From contig NZ_NRTA01000031.1 in the NCBI RefSeq assembly GCF_002286735.1, positions 1 through 51,194 on the forward strand: 51,194 nt of DNA, in the 5' to 3' direction. This DNA is from Leptolyngbya sp. BC1307. Lineage in GTDB: Bacteria; Cyanobacteriota; Cyanobacteriia; Phormidesmidales; Phormidesmidaceae. Under the pieces are notes generated by a model, which saw nothing but the letters and a program-made list of their open reading frames with translations, searched no databases and was not told the DNA's origin. Below are positions 1-8,368 of this stretch, piece after piece. The position numbers were made by a program, and so were the translations under genes. The stretch's first letter is position 1. Every line of letters begins with the position of its first letter.

Positions 1-62
1 TTGACCTGGCAGCAGGTGAAGCTGCACCGGTTGCAATGACTGCACCTGCCATCAACGCGTAG
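1..62 (+). CDS. C-terminal end of an unidentified gene (partial)
   Basis: A frame open from the window edge ends at a TAG at 60-62 and encodes an Ala-rich tail ending in TAPAINA. A strong terminator follows about 40 bases later, as expected for the end of a plus-strand gene convergent with queA. Only about 19 residues are visible, so no family can be assigned. The tail does not look like the conserved end of a dihydrolipoamide acyltransferase, which was considered because I recall such a gene beside queA in some cyanobacteria. It may also be chance open sequence. Confidence 0.3.
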   Translation, partial: DLAAGEAAPVAMTAPAINA

Positions 63-103
63 TCGTCACCTGATAACTACTCCTTGATTGGATAGCGCAA
101 ACG

Positions 104-148
104 AAAGCCCCCCGCACGCTGCTTCTGGCAGGCCGTGCGGGGGGCTTT
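104..148. terminator. Strong bidirectional intrinsic terminator
   Basis: A perfect 15-bp inverted repeat (104-118 with 134-148) has a core of six C facing six G and a 15-base loop. It is flanked by A residues on one side and T residues on the other. It lies between the end of the upstream plus-strand frame and the 3' end of queA, so it can stop transcription from both sides. Confidence 0.92.
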
Positions 149-160
149 TTAGTGGTTATT

Positions 161-1291
161 TTAGGGCTGATCTTTAGGCACTGCTTCAGGCAGGACAATC
201 ATGGCATCGCCGAAGGAGTAAAAGCGGTATTGCCGGGCGATCGCCTCTTCATAAAGCTGCATCAGCCGCTCTCTGCCAATGAGCGCACTCACCATCATCA
301 GCAGACTAGAGCCCGGCAGATGAAAATTAGTAATCAGCCCGTCAATCACCTGCCATCGGTAGCCCGGATAGATAAACAGATCGGTTTTACCGCTGTAAGG
401 CTGTAGCTGACCGCAGGCGGCTACGGTTCCTTCTAGGGCTCGCGTGGAGGTGGTGCCTACCGCAATGACTCTACCGCCGCTAGCCTTAGTCTGCTGAATT
501 TTCTCAACCGTAGCGGCACCTACCTCGATGCGTTCCTGGTGCATCGTGTGGGTTTCAATATCGGTCACTTCTACCGGTCGAAAAGTTCCGATGCCCACGT
601 GCAAGGTCACTTCAGCGGTTTGGATACCTTTGTCAGCAAGCCCTGCTAACAACTGCTCTGTGAAGTGCAGGCCAGCAGTCGGGGCGGCGATTGCCCCGCG
701 CCGCTGCGCAAAAACCGTCTGGTACTGCTCGGGTAAAGATTCAGTTTGGGTAATGTAAGGAGGCAGTGGCACCTGCCCGAGCTGCTCAATAAGCTCGTCA
801 ACTGGCTGGCCATTATGAGTGGTTAGCTTGAGGATGCGTCCATTAGTTGCCGGGTCGTGCGCTTCTACGAGCGCCGTCATGACCGTGCCTGCCCCGTTCC
901 CAAACTCAATCTTGCTCCCCGGCTGAAGCCGTCGCCCTGGCTTGACCAGTGCCAGCCAGCGATCAGTAGCCACCGGCTCTATCAATAAAACCTCAGCTGC
1001 TCCGCCGCTATGTTTGGTACCGCACAGCCTGGCAGGAATAACTCGCGTATTGTTAAGAATTAATAGGTCACCTGGCAGCAGTAGATCAGAGAGATCTCTG
1101 AAATGTCGGTGCTGGCAGGTCTCCTGGCTCTCTACAACTAGCAGCTTGGCACTATCGCGAGGGGTCACCGGGTTTTGAGCAATCAATGCCTCCGGCAAAT
1201 CATAGCTATAAGCAGCGAGTTGGCGATCGCGGGTAGACAGTTGACTATTAGGGCTCAAACGCTGAAAATTTTGATGGTTTAGCTGATTCAT
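161..1291 (-). CDS. queA: S-adenosylmethionine:tRNA ribosyltransferase-isomerase QueA
   Basis: QueA transfers and isomerises the ribosyl part of S-adenosylmethionine onto preQ1 at the tRNA wobble position, giving epoxyqueuosine. The protein has 376 residues, slightly above the usual 340-360. Typical family stretches are present: YDLPEALIAQNP near residue 30, LLILNNTRVIPARL near 95, APTAGLHFTEQLL near 205, HVGIGTFRPV near 230 and NFHLPGSSLLMMVSA near 330. The first 25 or so residues precede the conserved start of the family, so the true start may lie a little downstream. The gene is convergent with the upstream gene and stops just after the shared terminator. Identity is clear from the motifs. 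Confidence 0.96.
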   Translation of the reverse strand: MNQLNHQNFQRLSPNSQLSTRDRQLAAYSYDLPEALIAQNPVTPRDSAKLLVVESQETCQHRHFRDLSDLLLPGDLLILNNTRVIPARLCGTKHSGGAAEVLLIEPVATDRWLALVKPGRRLQPGSKIEFGNGAGTVMTALVEAHDPATNGRILKLTTHNGQPVDELIEQLGQVPLPPYITQTESLPEQYQTVFAQRRGAIAAPTAGLHFTEQLLAGLADKGIQTAEVTLHVGIGTFRPVEVTDIETHTMHQERIEVGAATVEKIQQTKASGGRVIAVGTTSTRALEGTVAACGQLQPYSGKTDLFIYPGYRWQVIDGLITNFHLPGSSLLMMVSALIGRERLMQLYEEAIARQYRFYSFGDAMIVLPEAVPKDQP

Positions 1292-1493
1292 TGGACACTG
1301 AAGGCACGGCTTCGGGGAAACACTGCGCCATAATAGAACTACGTATTTTATAAACTAAGCCATTGACCTAGGGCTGTAAGCAGCAGCTCTGGTCGGCCCC
1401 TTTCTATCTATCGATCATTTTTTCGCTGGCTGCTCAGCAGTCTCGTTCACTTCAGAAAAACATTAAGACTGTAGCACCCACACCACCTAGACG

Positions 1494-1883
1494 ATGGAAT
1501 ACATTTACTATCTGTCAAATGCGAGCCTAACGTTACGTGTGGTTGAACGTCTGCTGTGCGTCACGCAGCTTCCCCTAGAATTTATAACGGTCATCCACCA
1601 AATCAACGGCTGGATAGTCAAGGTGAAGCTGCACGACAGTGTTACGCCGCAGGCCCAACAGAATTTTTCCGCCTTTCTCAATGAAATCGGCACTCCCTAC
1701 GAACCGGGCATTCAGGTGCGGATGGCGCTATGGGGCTTAGAGATGGGGCAATCGGCGGTAGATGTGATGCGCCGCTATCAGGTTGCGGTCGTTTCTCACG
1801 GTAAGCCAGATCGCCGGGAGATTGAAGAGTTCCGTCAGCAGTTTGTAATGGGACTGGGCTACTGCCCGGAGACGCTGGCCTAG
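1494..1883 (+). CDS. Conserved-looking protein of unknown function
   Basis: The frame encodes 129 residues with an ATG start. The protein is soluble-looking, has no signal peptide or membrane segment, and mixes beta-rich and helical stretches. The middle contains EIGTPYEPGIQVRMALWGLE, and the C-terminal half (RREIEEFRQQFVMGLGYCPE) looks like an amphipathic helix. Composition and codon use fit a real gene. It stands alone on the plus strand between minus-strand queA and yraN. I do not recognise the family; it resembles small cyanobacterial orphans, and no function is offered. Confidence 0.75.
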   Translation: MEYIYYLSNASLTLRVVERLLCVTQLPLEFITVIHQINGWIVKVKLHDSVTPQAQQNFSAFLNEIGTPYEPGIQVRMALWGLEMGQSAVDVMRRYQVAVVSHGKPDRREIEEFRQQFVMGLGYCPETLA

Positions 1884-1905
1884 CAGCTATCAGAGCGCAT
1901 TGGCT

Positions 1906-2349
1906 TCAGAAAGCATTGGGTAAGTAGGTCTGCAGGGTTAAATACTTTTGCAACCCAGGAATCTGCAGATGCAGTCCTTGCGCAGGCGGGGCTGACTGAC
2001 AGCGCACGAGCGCAATGTCAAAACGGCAGGGTAGTTCAGACAGGTGAGGATGCCGCAATAAAAAGTAGCGAGCGGTCGTTTGCAGTTTGCGCTGTTTGCT
2101 ACGGGTGAGGGCCAGCAGTCCGTCAGCGTCCCAGTTGCCCTGGCTGCGAGTTTTGACCTCGATAAAAGCAATCATCTCGCTGCTGAGCGCGCCCTGTCCG
2201 CTATGGCCTTTAGCGATTAAGTCAATTTCACCAAAGCGGCTGTGCCACTGCTGCTGAATGACCTGCCATCGGCGCTGAGTCAGCCACTGATAGACGAGCT
2301 GCTCACCATACTGACCGAGATCTTGAGCATCGGATGTGGCCATTGGCAA
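1906..2349 (-). CDS. yraN: YraN/UPF0102 family endonuclease-like protein
   Basis: The 147-residue protein has the YraN core: GEQLVYQWLTQRRWQVIQQQ near residue 14, the acidic FGEIDLIA near 40, then the nuclease-fold IAFIEVKTRSQG near 60. The E-D-ExK arrangement is that of restriction-endonuclease-like Holliday-junction-resolvase folds. The next segment (SKQRKLQTTARYFL) and the closing CRFDIALV stretch are also typical. Family members are usually about 120 residues; no biochemical role is settled. The gene lies 62 bases downstream of dnaG on the same strand, so co-transcription with the primase is plausible. Confidence 0.92.
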   Translation of the reverse strand: MPMATSDAQDLGQYGEQLVYQWLTQRRWQVIQQQWHSRFGEIDLIAKGHSGQGALSSEMIAFIEVKTRSQGNWDADGLLALTRSKQRKLQTTARYFLLRHPHLSELPCRFDIALVRCQSAPPAQGLHLQIPGLQKYLTLQTYLPNAF

Positions 2350-2411
2350 AGGTATCGCAGAGACCGAGGGTTCGTACTATTGATATAGATTTCCCTGCTG
2401 ATGGCGATAAC

Positions 2412-4334
2412 CTACGAATGCTGTACCCAGGGAATGCTGGCAAGATCGGCAAAGTCTACGCTGCGTTCTGCTTCGAGTTCGGCGATGCGGCGCTTTTCGG
2501 TCACAATTTGCTTTTGATACTGGCTGTGTTTTTCGGGGGAGGCGGAGAAGTCACTGTCAGCCCACAGATTGAGCAATAGGCGGTAGCGTTTCTCGCACAT
2601 GTTTTTTTCCAGGCAGGCGATCGCCGCTCGAATTACCAGCGGCGCTCTGAGCACGTCCAGCCGAGTTTTTTCTTCGAGGTAGAGCAAATGATGGACCTGA
2701 GAGAGCGAACCGGTAGATTCAGCCGAGAAATTGCGCAGGGTTTCGAGCAGGCTGGGCGTTGAGGGGTCGGCGACGGCTAGCTCCGTGACCATACGCCAAA
2801 GGGCCCGGTGATGAGAAAAGCTAAACTGCAAATCGCGCATTTCCAGGCCATCGACAATCGTTTGGCGGTGCTCGGCGCTATGGATGTAGATGCGCAGCAG
2901 GGCCGCTTCGGCCTCTTCTAAAAAGCTGCGGCTGAGTATCTGTACGTCATGCGCGGCTTTCGTCCCGTCTGGGGTACGGCGCTTGCGGCGTACCTGGGCC
3001 AAAAAGTTTTCTGCCAGCAGCGGCACGATTCGGCTATCGCCCTGGCTAAAAATCTCGGCGCAGTGACGAATGTAGTGGGTACGGGTGTCGGCATTGGCAA
3101 TATCGCTCAGTAAGCCGACGACGGCCTGAGCCGCCTGCTGAAACTGGTCAGCCTGTTTGAGATCTAAGTTGCACAGCAGATTGCTGATCTGCCAGTCTAG
3201 CCAGAGCGGGGCACTGTCAGCTAGCGCGGTGTATTCTGCTGAGGTGTGCGCCCGCAAGTAGTCGTCTGGATCTTTACCGTCAGGAATATTGAGAATGCGC
3301 AGCTGCACATCGCCCCGGTAGGCCATTTCTGCTACTTCGCCGATGGCTCGCTCAGCGGCTTTAATCCCTGCCGCATCCGCATCAAAGTTGAAGATAATCT
3401 GCTTGGATTCGGTATAGCGCAGAAGCTGTTTTACCTGGCCCACATTCAGCGCCGTGCCCAAGGAAGCGACCGCATAGGTGATCCCGGCGGCATGAAGGGC
3501 AATCACATCAAAGTAGCCCTCGACGACAATAGCGCGATCTTGCTGGGCGATCGCCGCCTTAGCCTTATCCAGGCCAAACAGAGTTTTTCCTTTATCAAAC
3601 AGTTCGGTCTCAGGCGAGTTGAGATATTTAGGCTTAGCCTCAGCCGTCAGTCCCCGGCCACCAAAGCCAATCAGCCGGTTTTGAGCGTCGTGAATCGGCA
3701 CCATCAGGCGATCGCGAAACCGGTCGTAATAGCCGCTTCCCCCCTGACGCGGCACAATCAGCCCGGCCTGCTCCACTAGCTTGACCGGATAGCGCTTTTG
3801 CTCAACTAAGTAGCCGTAGAGCGTTTGCCAGCCTTCAGGCGCATAGCCAAGCTGAAAGTGCTTGATCGTCTGCTCGCTGAGCTGCCGTTCCTGCCGCAAG
3901 TAGGTGACCGCCTGCTGCCCACCCGGCTGAAATAGGGCGTGCTCATAAAACTTTGCGGCCACCGCTACAATCTCGTAGAGCTGTTCGCGCAGGGTGAGCT
4001 TACGCTGCAACTCCTGCTGCTGAGCAGGCTCCATAGTCGTGACAGGCACCTGATAGCGACGGGCCAGATCAAGAACCACATCGGCAAATGAGCGCTTGCC
4101 TAGCTCCATTAAAAATTTAAAGGCATTGCCCCCGGCCCCACAGCTAAAGCAGTAATAAAACTGCTTAGCCGGGCTGACGCTAAAGCTAGGCGACTTATCA
4201 TCGTGAAAGGGACAGAGACCAACAAAGTCTTTGCCCTGCTTTTTGAGCACCACCTGCTCAGAGATGATATCGACGATATCTGCCCGCTGCCGGACGGCGT
4301 CAATCGTATCAGGGTGAAGCCGGGGGCTGCTCAT
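2412..4334 (-). CDS. dnaG: DNA primase DnaG
   Basis: DnaG synthesises RNA primers at the replication fork. The 640-residue protein starts with the CHC2 zinc-binding domain, with ligands at Cys41, His44, Cys62 and Cys65 (CPFHDDKSPSF and YYCFSCGAGG). The catalytic core follows, with FGGRGL near residue 225 and the Toprim motif VVEGYFDVIALHAAG near 270, then FNFDADAAGIKAAERA near 315 with the metal-binding DxD. The C-terminal part (about 430-640) is less conserved and would contain the helicase-interaction region. Length is normal. ccmP lies upstream by 39 bases and yraN downstream by 62 bases, all on the minus strand. Confidence 0.98.
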   Translation of the reverse strand: MSSPRLHPDTIDAVRQRADIVDIISEQVVLKKQGKDFVGLCPFHDDKSPSFSVSPAKQFYYCFSCGAGGNAFKFLMELGKRSFADVVLDLARRYQVPVTTMEPAQQQELQRKLTLREQLYEIVAVAAKFYEHALFQPGGQQAVTYLRQERQLSEQTIKHFQLGYAPEGWQTLYGYLVEQKRYPVKLVEQAGLIVPRQGGSGYYDRFRDRLMVPIHDAQNRLIGFGGRGLTAEAKPKYLNSPETELFDKGKTLFGLDKAKAAIAQQDRAIVVEGYFDVIALHAAGITYAVASLGTALNVGQVKQLLRYTESKQIIFNFDADAAGIKAAERAIGEVAEMAYRGDVQLRILNIPDGKDPDDYLRAHTSAEYTALADSAPLWLDWQISNLLCNLDLKQADQFQQAAQAVVGLLSDIANADTRTHYIRHCAEIFSQGDSRIVPLLAENFLAQVRRKRRTPDGTKAAHDVQILSRSFLEEAEAALLRIYIHSAEHRQTIVDGLEMRDLQFSFSHHRALWRMVTELAVADPSTPSLLETLRNFSAESTGSLSQVHHLLYLEEKTRLDVLRAPLVIRAAIACLEKNMCEKRYRLLLNLWADSDFSASPEKHSQYQKQIVTEKRRIAELEAERSVDFADLASIPWVQHS

Positions 4335-4373
4335 CAGGATGTCTCTACCGCTCGTCGGGATTGCTTGTTGGGA

Positions 4374-5012
4374 TTACTCGTCGGGATCGTCATCTGTATC
4401 CATGCGACCAGGCAGATTACCCAGTGACGTTTCTACAGCGCGGGCAGCGGCTAAAATATCTTGCTCAGCGCCCCCGAGGTAGAGCCTGCCGAAGCTACCG
4501 ATCGCAGAAATTTGCAAAATGTTGATGAAGGCGGCTTTTTCGGCTTCGTTAGCTGCGAAGGAAGCATAGGCAGCAGGCTGACACTCCATGACATAGAGCG
4601 TTTCGCCGGCTAAAATCATCTGGCCTCGACGGGTGCGGTTAATCAGCTGCACATGATGCGGATCTAGATTGCGAATCACCTGATTGGACATCAGTTCAGG
4701 CTTAAGAGAGTCGCCTATGCTCAGACCAAGGTAGGCCAAAATCGCTCGCCCAGCCGCCTTGACTTCGCCCTGACTGCCGTGAATCTCTAAGACGCCATAC
4801 AGACGCTCTACGACCTGTACTCCCGGACGCACCACGGCTGATTTGAGCGCTACGTCGGTAATCCGGTTGATTTCAATGCCGGGTGATACCTCAATCCACA
4901 GAGAGGCATCGCCCGGGAGTGGCAAAAAGCCAATCGATACGGTGCCAATATAGGCCGCGTGCTGCGGCTGAAGATTGTCGAGATAAACGTAGCTGCGAAG
5001 TTCTACACCCAA
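4374..5012 (-). CDS. ccmP: Carboxysome shell protein CcmP (tandem BMC-domain)
   Basis: The 212-residue protein matches what I recall of cyanobacterial CcmP, which has two fused BMC domains and forms double-layered pseudohexamers with a large gated pore in the beta-carboxysome shell. The first repeat contains [19 protein letters not shown] and [19 protein letters not shown], then [11 protein letters not shown]. The second contains [16 protein letters not shown] and [20 protein letters not shown], the usual BMC ending. A short acidic tail follows. It sits directly upstream of dnaG rather than with the main ccm genes, as satellite shell-protein genes often do. A 395-bp gap precedes it. Confidence 0.93.
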   Translation of the reverse strand: MGVELRSYVYLDNLQPQHAAYIGTVSIGFLPLPGDASLWIEVSPGIEINRITDVALKSAVVRPGVQVVERLYGVLEIHGSQGEVKAAGRAILAYLGLSIGDSLKPELMSNQVIRNLDPHHVQLINRTRRGQMILAGETLYVMECQPAAYASFAANEAEKAAFINILQISAIGSFGRLYLGGAEQDILAAARAVETSLGNLPGRMDTDDDPDE

Positions 5013-5407
5013 GGGTTCTGCCGAAAAAAGTTAATATGCTGGACACTGACGAGACTTAATATGCGCTTTTAGAGATCTCTGTATGCAATTACCGCAAGTA
5101 ACGGGGCGCATCTCAGAAAAACCACGCAAAGACTATTACCCCATATAAAGCCACTATCAACCTGCTGCCCAAATTCGCCAGAGGTTCAAGAGGAACGGGT
5201 AAAGCAGCTTTTTTTCGATGCTCAGGAAGTGCTTGTAAAATGGCTATGCATGTTGATGGGTATAGGATGCAGTCGGCGATAACCTTTTCTTTCTCGGCAT
5301 CAGCTGACACCTGAAAAGTTGACTACTTATACGCTCGCCAGGCCAGACCCGATTTGGGACAATGAAACAACGCCACTGAGTTTCTATCTACATCATCGTT
5401 AATCACC
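5013..5407. other. Gap between ccmP and the small plus-strand gene
   Basis: This 395-bp stretch must hold the ccmP promoter (minus) and the promoter of the short gene at 5408 (plus). The nonamer TTAATATGC occurs twice near the ccmP end (about 5030 and 5057). On the plus strand a frame ending near 5282 reads plausibly (SPEVQEERVKQLFFDAQEVL) but has no good start codon, so it could be a gene remnant. A GTG-started minus-strand frame at 5113-5310 lacks a ribosome site and is not accepted. No RNA gene was recognised. Confidence 0.5.
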
Positions 5408-5581
5408 ATGCATTCATCCAAGTTCTCTGAGTCACCTGAGCTATCAACCCACGCCTCAGACGAGAACCCAACCCCTTCTGCTCCATCAGATCAGACGGAT
5501 TGCTCTGACAAAGACGTGATGTGTTTGGTGTATCCAGACGGCAAGCTCACCACTGTTGAATTTGAGCCAGAACCAGACTAG
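5408..5581 (+). CDS. Small acidic protein of unknown function (57 aa)
   Basis: An ATG at 5408 opens a 57-codon frame closed by TAG at 5579-5581. The N-terminal half is low-complexity and rich in Ser, Pro, Asp and Glu. The C-terminal half (DVMCLVYPDGKLTTVEFEPE) looks like a small ordered beta hairpin, which argues for real coding sequence. The protein is strongly acidic with no membrane segment. No clear Shine-Dalgarno sequence precedes it. It lies 53 bases upstream of comF on the same strand and may be co-transcribed. The family is not recognised. Confidence 0.55.
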   Translation: MHSSKFSESPELSTHASDENPTPSAPSDQTDCSDKDVMCLVYPDGKLTTVEFEPEPD

Positions 5582-5634
5582 AAGATATTGCCACTTTATC
5601 GGCGACTTCTCAAATGTTCTTTTAGGAAAGCACC

Positions 5635-6474
5635 TTGACTCATTGTAAAGCTAATTGGGTGAGCCGTTTCGGTGCCGAGCAGTCAGGTCGGGTGGGGCTG
5701 AGAAACCTGCTAGGCGTATTTTTGGCTCAGGGCTGCCCGGTGTGCGATCGCCCCACATCCCAGACCCTTTGCACCGACTGTCAGCGGCAGATCCAGGCAG
5801 GCCCGTCTGTACCGCTGCCTTTACCTCTAAGGGTGGCCGCCGCCCAAACAGAATTTCATGCTGAATTTCAGCTGCCGGTTGGGGCTCTCGGCACCTACAG
5901 CGGCACCCTCAAGCGGGCAATTTTAGCGCTGAAGTATGGCGATCGCCCTGACGTAGCCACCCCCTTAGGTGCAGCGCTAGGTCAGCAGTGGGTAAGCCAG
6001 CGCCAATCGGGCATCGCTACAGTGAGTGCCGCGACCCGGCTCTATGCGCTGCCTATTCCGCTCCATGCTGAGCGCCAAAAGTCACGCGGCTACAATCAGG
6101 CTCAGCTGATCGCACAAGCGTTTTGTCAGGTGAGCGGGCTACCGCTGCTGGCAGATGGCCTGATCCGTACCCAGGCAACCTTGCCGCAGCATCAGCTCAG
6201 CCTAACCGCCCGGCAGCAAAACCTGACTCAGGTTTTTCAGGTGGGGCGATCGCTGCGTCAGATCTTGCGTCAGCGCTCAGCCGCCGCTGTGCTGATTGAT
6301 GACATCTACACCACAGGCACGACCGCGCAGAGTGCGGCTGTTACCCTGGCGCAGGCGGGCGTAACCGTCGTCGCGATGATGAGCGTCGCGAGAGCTACTC
6401 TGTCGTCGCCTGCGTCGGCATCGTCGCTGGGTGATGCAGGGCGGCAAAAGCCAGCTGTGGATCTAGCCCGGTGA
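5635..6474 (+). CDS. comF: ComF family amidophosphoribosyltransferase-like protein
   Basis: ComF proteins combine an N-terminal zinc finger with a type I phosphoribosyltransferase fold; in naturally transformable bacteria they help single-stranded DNA uptake in the cytoplasm. The zinc cysteines are CPVCDRP near residue 35 and CTDCQRQ near 46. LKYGDRPDVATPLG (near 100), RQKSRGYNQAQLIA (near 145) and the PRPP loop VLIDDIYTTGTTAQSAA (near 220) are diagnostic. The start is TTG, with no ATG ahead of the zinc finger. The family normally ends soon after the segment equivalent to VVAMMSVARA; here about 27 further residues overlap the convergent gene at 6395-6796, so this tail is probably variable and non-essential. 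Confidence 0.93.
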   Translation: MTHCKANWVSRFGAEQSGRVGLRNLLGVFLAQGCPVCDRPTSQTLCTDCQRQIQAGPSVPLPLPLRVAAAQTEFHAEFQLPVGALGTYSGTLKRAILALKYGDRPDVATPLGAALGQQWVSQRQSGIATVSAATRLYALPIPLHAERQKSRGYNQAQLIAQAFCQVSGLPLLADGLIRTQATLPQHQLSLTARQQNLTQVFQVGRSLRQILRQRSAAAVLIDDIYTTGTTAQSAAVTLAQAGVTVVAMMSVARATLSSPASASSLGDAGRQKPAVDLAR

Positions 6475-6796
6475 TCTGCTCAAACTGAGCGGGCGTGAGG
6501 AGAGCGGGCAGCGGCTCTAGCTGCCACTGCTTGATCCAGTCATGAGCTGCCGCTAGGAAGGGCACGCCCTTTTCCATCGGGATGGTCAGCCAGTTTTTAA
6601 CCAGGGTTTCGACTAAAGCTAGCTCAATTAGGCCGTGAGGATACTGATCTAAAAGCTCACTGAGATAGGCGTCAAATGCATCAGCCTCGTCACCGGCCAG
6701 GGCATAGCTGTCAATAATGTGCTTGACGCGCTGCCGACTAAGCTGCTGCTGGGTGATCTGCTGCTGTATGTCCATAGATTTATTGGCCTGACACAC
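6395..6796 (-). CDS. Conserved-looking cytosolic protein of unknown function
   Basis: The frame encodes 133 residues, or 126 if translation starts at the second methionine (MDIQQQ). It is mostly helical and acidic, with segments such as DEADAFDAYLSELLDQYPHG and ALVETLVKNWLTIPMEKGVP that look like conserved protein rather than chance sequence. No signal peptide or membrane helix is seen. Its last 80 bases overlap the end of comF on the opposite strand. I do not recognise the family; it resembles small cyanobacteria-specific proteins of unknown role. Confidence 0.75.
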   Translation of the reverse strand: MCQANKSMDIQQQITQQQLSRQRVKHIIDSYALAGDEADAFDAYLSELLDQYPHGLIELALVETLVKNWLTIPMEKGVPFLAAAHDWIKQWQLEPLPALLTPAQFEQITGLDPQLAFAALHHPATMPTQATTE

Positions 6797-6932
6797 CTGA
6801 TGGCGTGATGATCTGCCTACATAAAAATGATCTTATACTTTTGAGGCGTATTCGCTAGGTTTGCTTTATGTAGCGCAAACTCAAGCACATAGCGCCAGGA
6901 CGTTTGAAAACTTAAGAATAAGCCGGGATAAA

Positions 6933-6949
6933 GTTAACGATTCGTTAAC
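6933..6949. promoter_or_regulatory. Perfect 17-bp palindrome upstream of codA (candidate operator)
   Basis: GTTAACGATTCGTTAAC is an exact inverted repeat (two 8-base arms around one T), ending 48 bases before the codA start. Its position and symmetry fit a dimeric repressor or activator site. No matching regulator is adjacent, so its binder is unknown. A looser dyad (GTTTGC, ten bases, GCAAAC) lies about 50 bases further upstream. Confidence 0.5.
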
Positions 6950-6997
6950 CCCAGAGATTTAGGCCCCTAGATTACCTAAGCCTGCGCCCCTTCGTTT

Positions 6998-8254
6998 ATG
7001 AATGCTTCTTTGCTGTTACGGCGCTGTCAACTGATTGCTCAGGAAGCGTCAGGCCAGACGGTGGATATAGCGATCGCCGCCGGTCAAATTATGGCGATCG
7101 CCCCGACCCTAGAAATATCTGCTCCTATCGAACTGGATATCGGCGGGCAGCTGGTGAGCGCCCCTTTTGTCGAGTCGCATATTCACCTCGATTCAGCGCT
7201 AACAGCAGGGCAGCCCCGGTGGAATCTGAGCGGCACGCTGTTTGAAGGGATTGAGATTTGGCGCGATCGCAAAGCCGACCTGACGATTGAAGATGTCAAA
7301 ACGCGGGCGATCCAGGCGCTGAAGCAGCAAGCTAGTCTGGGCGTGCTGTTTGTCCGCAGTCATGCCGATGTCAGCGAACCCAGCCTGAGCGCACTCAAAG
7401 GGCTGTTGGCTGTCCGTGAAGCCGTCAAAGACTGGATGACCCTACAGGTCGTTGCCTTCCCGCAAGACGGGCTCTATGGCAGTGAAACGAACGCAGCGCT
7501 GATGGAAGAATCGCTAAAGCTTGGCGCTGACGCAGTCGGTGGCATTCCCCACTACGAACTCACCCGCGAAGACGGTGTGCGGTCGGTGCACAAAATTTTT
7601 GAGCTGGCTCAAAAGTATGATCGGCTGATTGACATTCACTGCGATGAGATTGACGATCCGCAGTCGCGCTTTTTAGAAGTGGTCGCAGCCTGCGCTATTC
7701 GCAGCGGGCTCGGGCCAAGAGTCACCGCTAGCCACACCACAGCTTTTGGCTCTTATAACGACGCCTACGCGCTAAAGCTGATGGGGATTTTGCAGCGAGC
7801 CCAGCTAAACTTTATTGCCAATCCGCTGATTAATATCACCTTGCAAGGGCGTACCGACACCTATCCGAAACGGCGAGGCGTGACCCGGGTAAAAGAGCTG
7901 TGGCAGAGCGGCCTGAATGTGAGCTTGGGCCATGACTGCATTCAAGATCCGTGGTATAGCCTGGGTACGGGAAATCTACTGGCGGTGGCGGAGATGGCGG
8001 TTCACGTCTGCCAGATGACCGGCCAGGATGAAATCGACGCCTGCTTCGATATGGTCACCAGCCACGGCGCACGCACGCTCAATCTGCAGGCAGACTATGG
8101 CATTGCCGAGGGCCAACCAGCGAACCTGATAGTGTTAGATGCGCGGAGCCGCTACGAGGCAATTTTGAACCGGGCGACAGTGAAGTACGTGATTTCGCGC
8201 GGACAAGTGTTAGTCGAGACAGCGCCACCAGCCGTTACCTGGCATGGCGAATGA
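6998..8254 (+). CDS. codA: Cytosine deaminase
   Basis: This amidohydrolase converts cytosine to uracil and ammonia in pyrimidine salvage. The 418-residue protein carries the metal ligands His61 and His63 in ESHIHLDSALTAGQP, followed by WNLSGTLFEGIEIWRDRK, nearly the E. coli CodA pattern. Further ligands are the His and Glu of IDIHCDEIDD near residue 210, HTTAFGSY near 248 and the Asp of LGHDCIQDPWYSLGTGN near 310. Length equals the family norm. No cytosine permease (codB) is adjacent, so the substrate may come from turnover or another transporter. A perfect palindrome sits between the preceding divergent gene and its start. Other amidohydrolases of this branch act on isoguanine or triazines, but the motif match favours cytosine. 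Confidence 0.92.
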   Translation: MNASLLLRRCQLIAQEASGQTVDIAIAAGQIMAIAPTLEISAPIELDIGGQLVSAPFVESHIHLDSALTAGQPRWNLSGTLFEGIEIWRDRKADLTIEDVKTRAIQALKQQASLGVLFVRSHADVSEPSLSALKGLLAVREAVKDWMTLQVVAFPQDGLYGSETNAALMEESLKLGADAVGGIPHYELTREDGVRSVHKIFELAQKYDRLIDIHCDEIDDPQSRFLEVVAACAIRSGLGPRVTASHTTAFGSYNDAYALKLMGILQRAQLNFIANPLINITLQGRTDTYPKRRGVTRVKELWQSGLNVSLGHDCIQDPWYSLGTGNLLAVAEMAVHVCQMTGQDEIDACFDMVTSHGARTLNLQADYGIAEGQPANLIVLDARSRYEAILNRATVKYVISRGQVLVETAPPAVTWHGE

Positions 8255-8368
8255 GCCTGCTAATAGTCACAGCAGAGTCAGCAGCAGGCGCTACCAGCAG
8301 CAGCAACACCCAGATAAACAGAGACTCAGCGTAGTGGTCTATCATGAAAAAATGTTTTGACATGCCCC

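Noticed and set aside
5113-5310. GTG-started 65-codon minus-strand frame in the ccmP gap
   Set aside because: No ribosome site, low-complexity hydrophobic end, no recognisable fold; plausible by chance.
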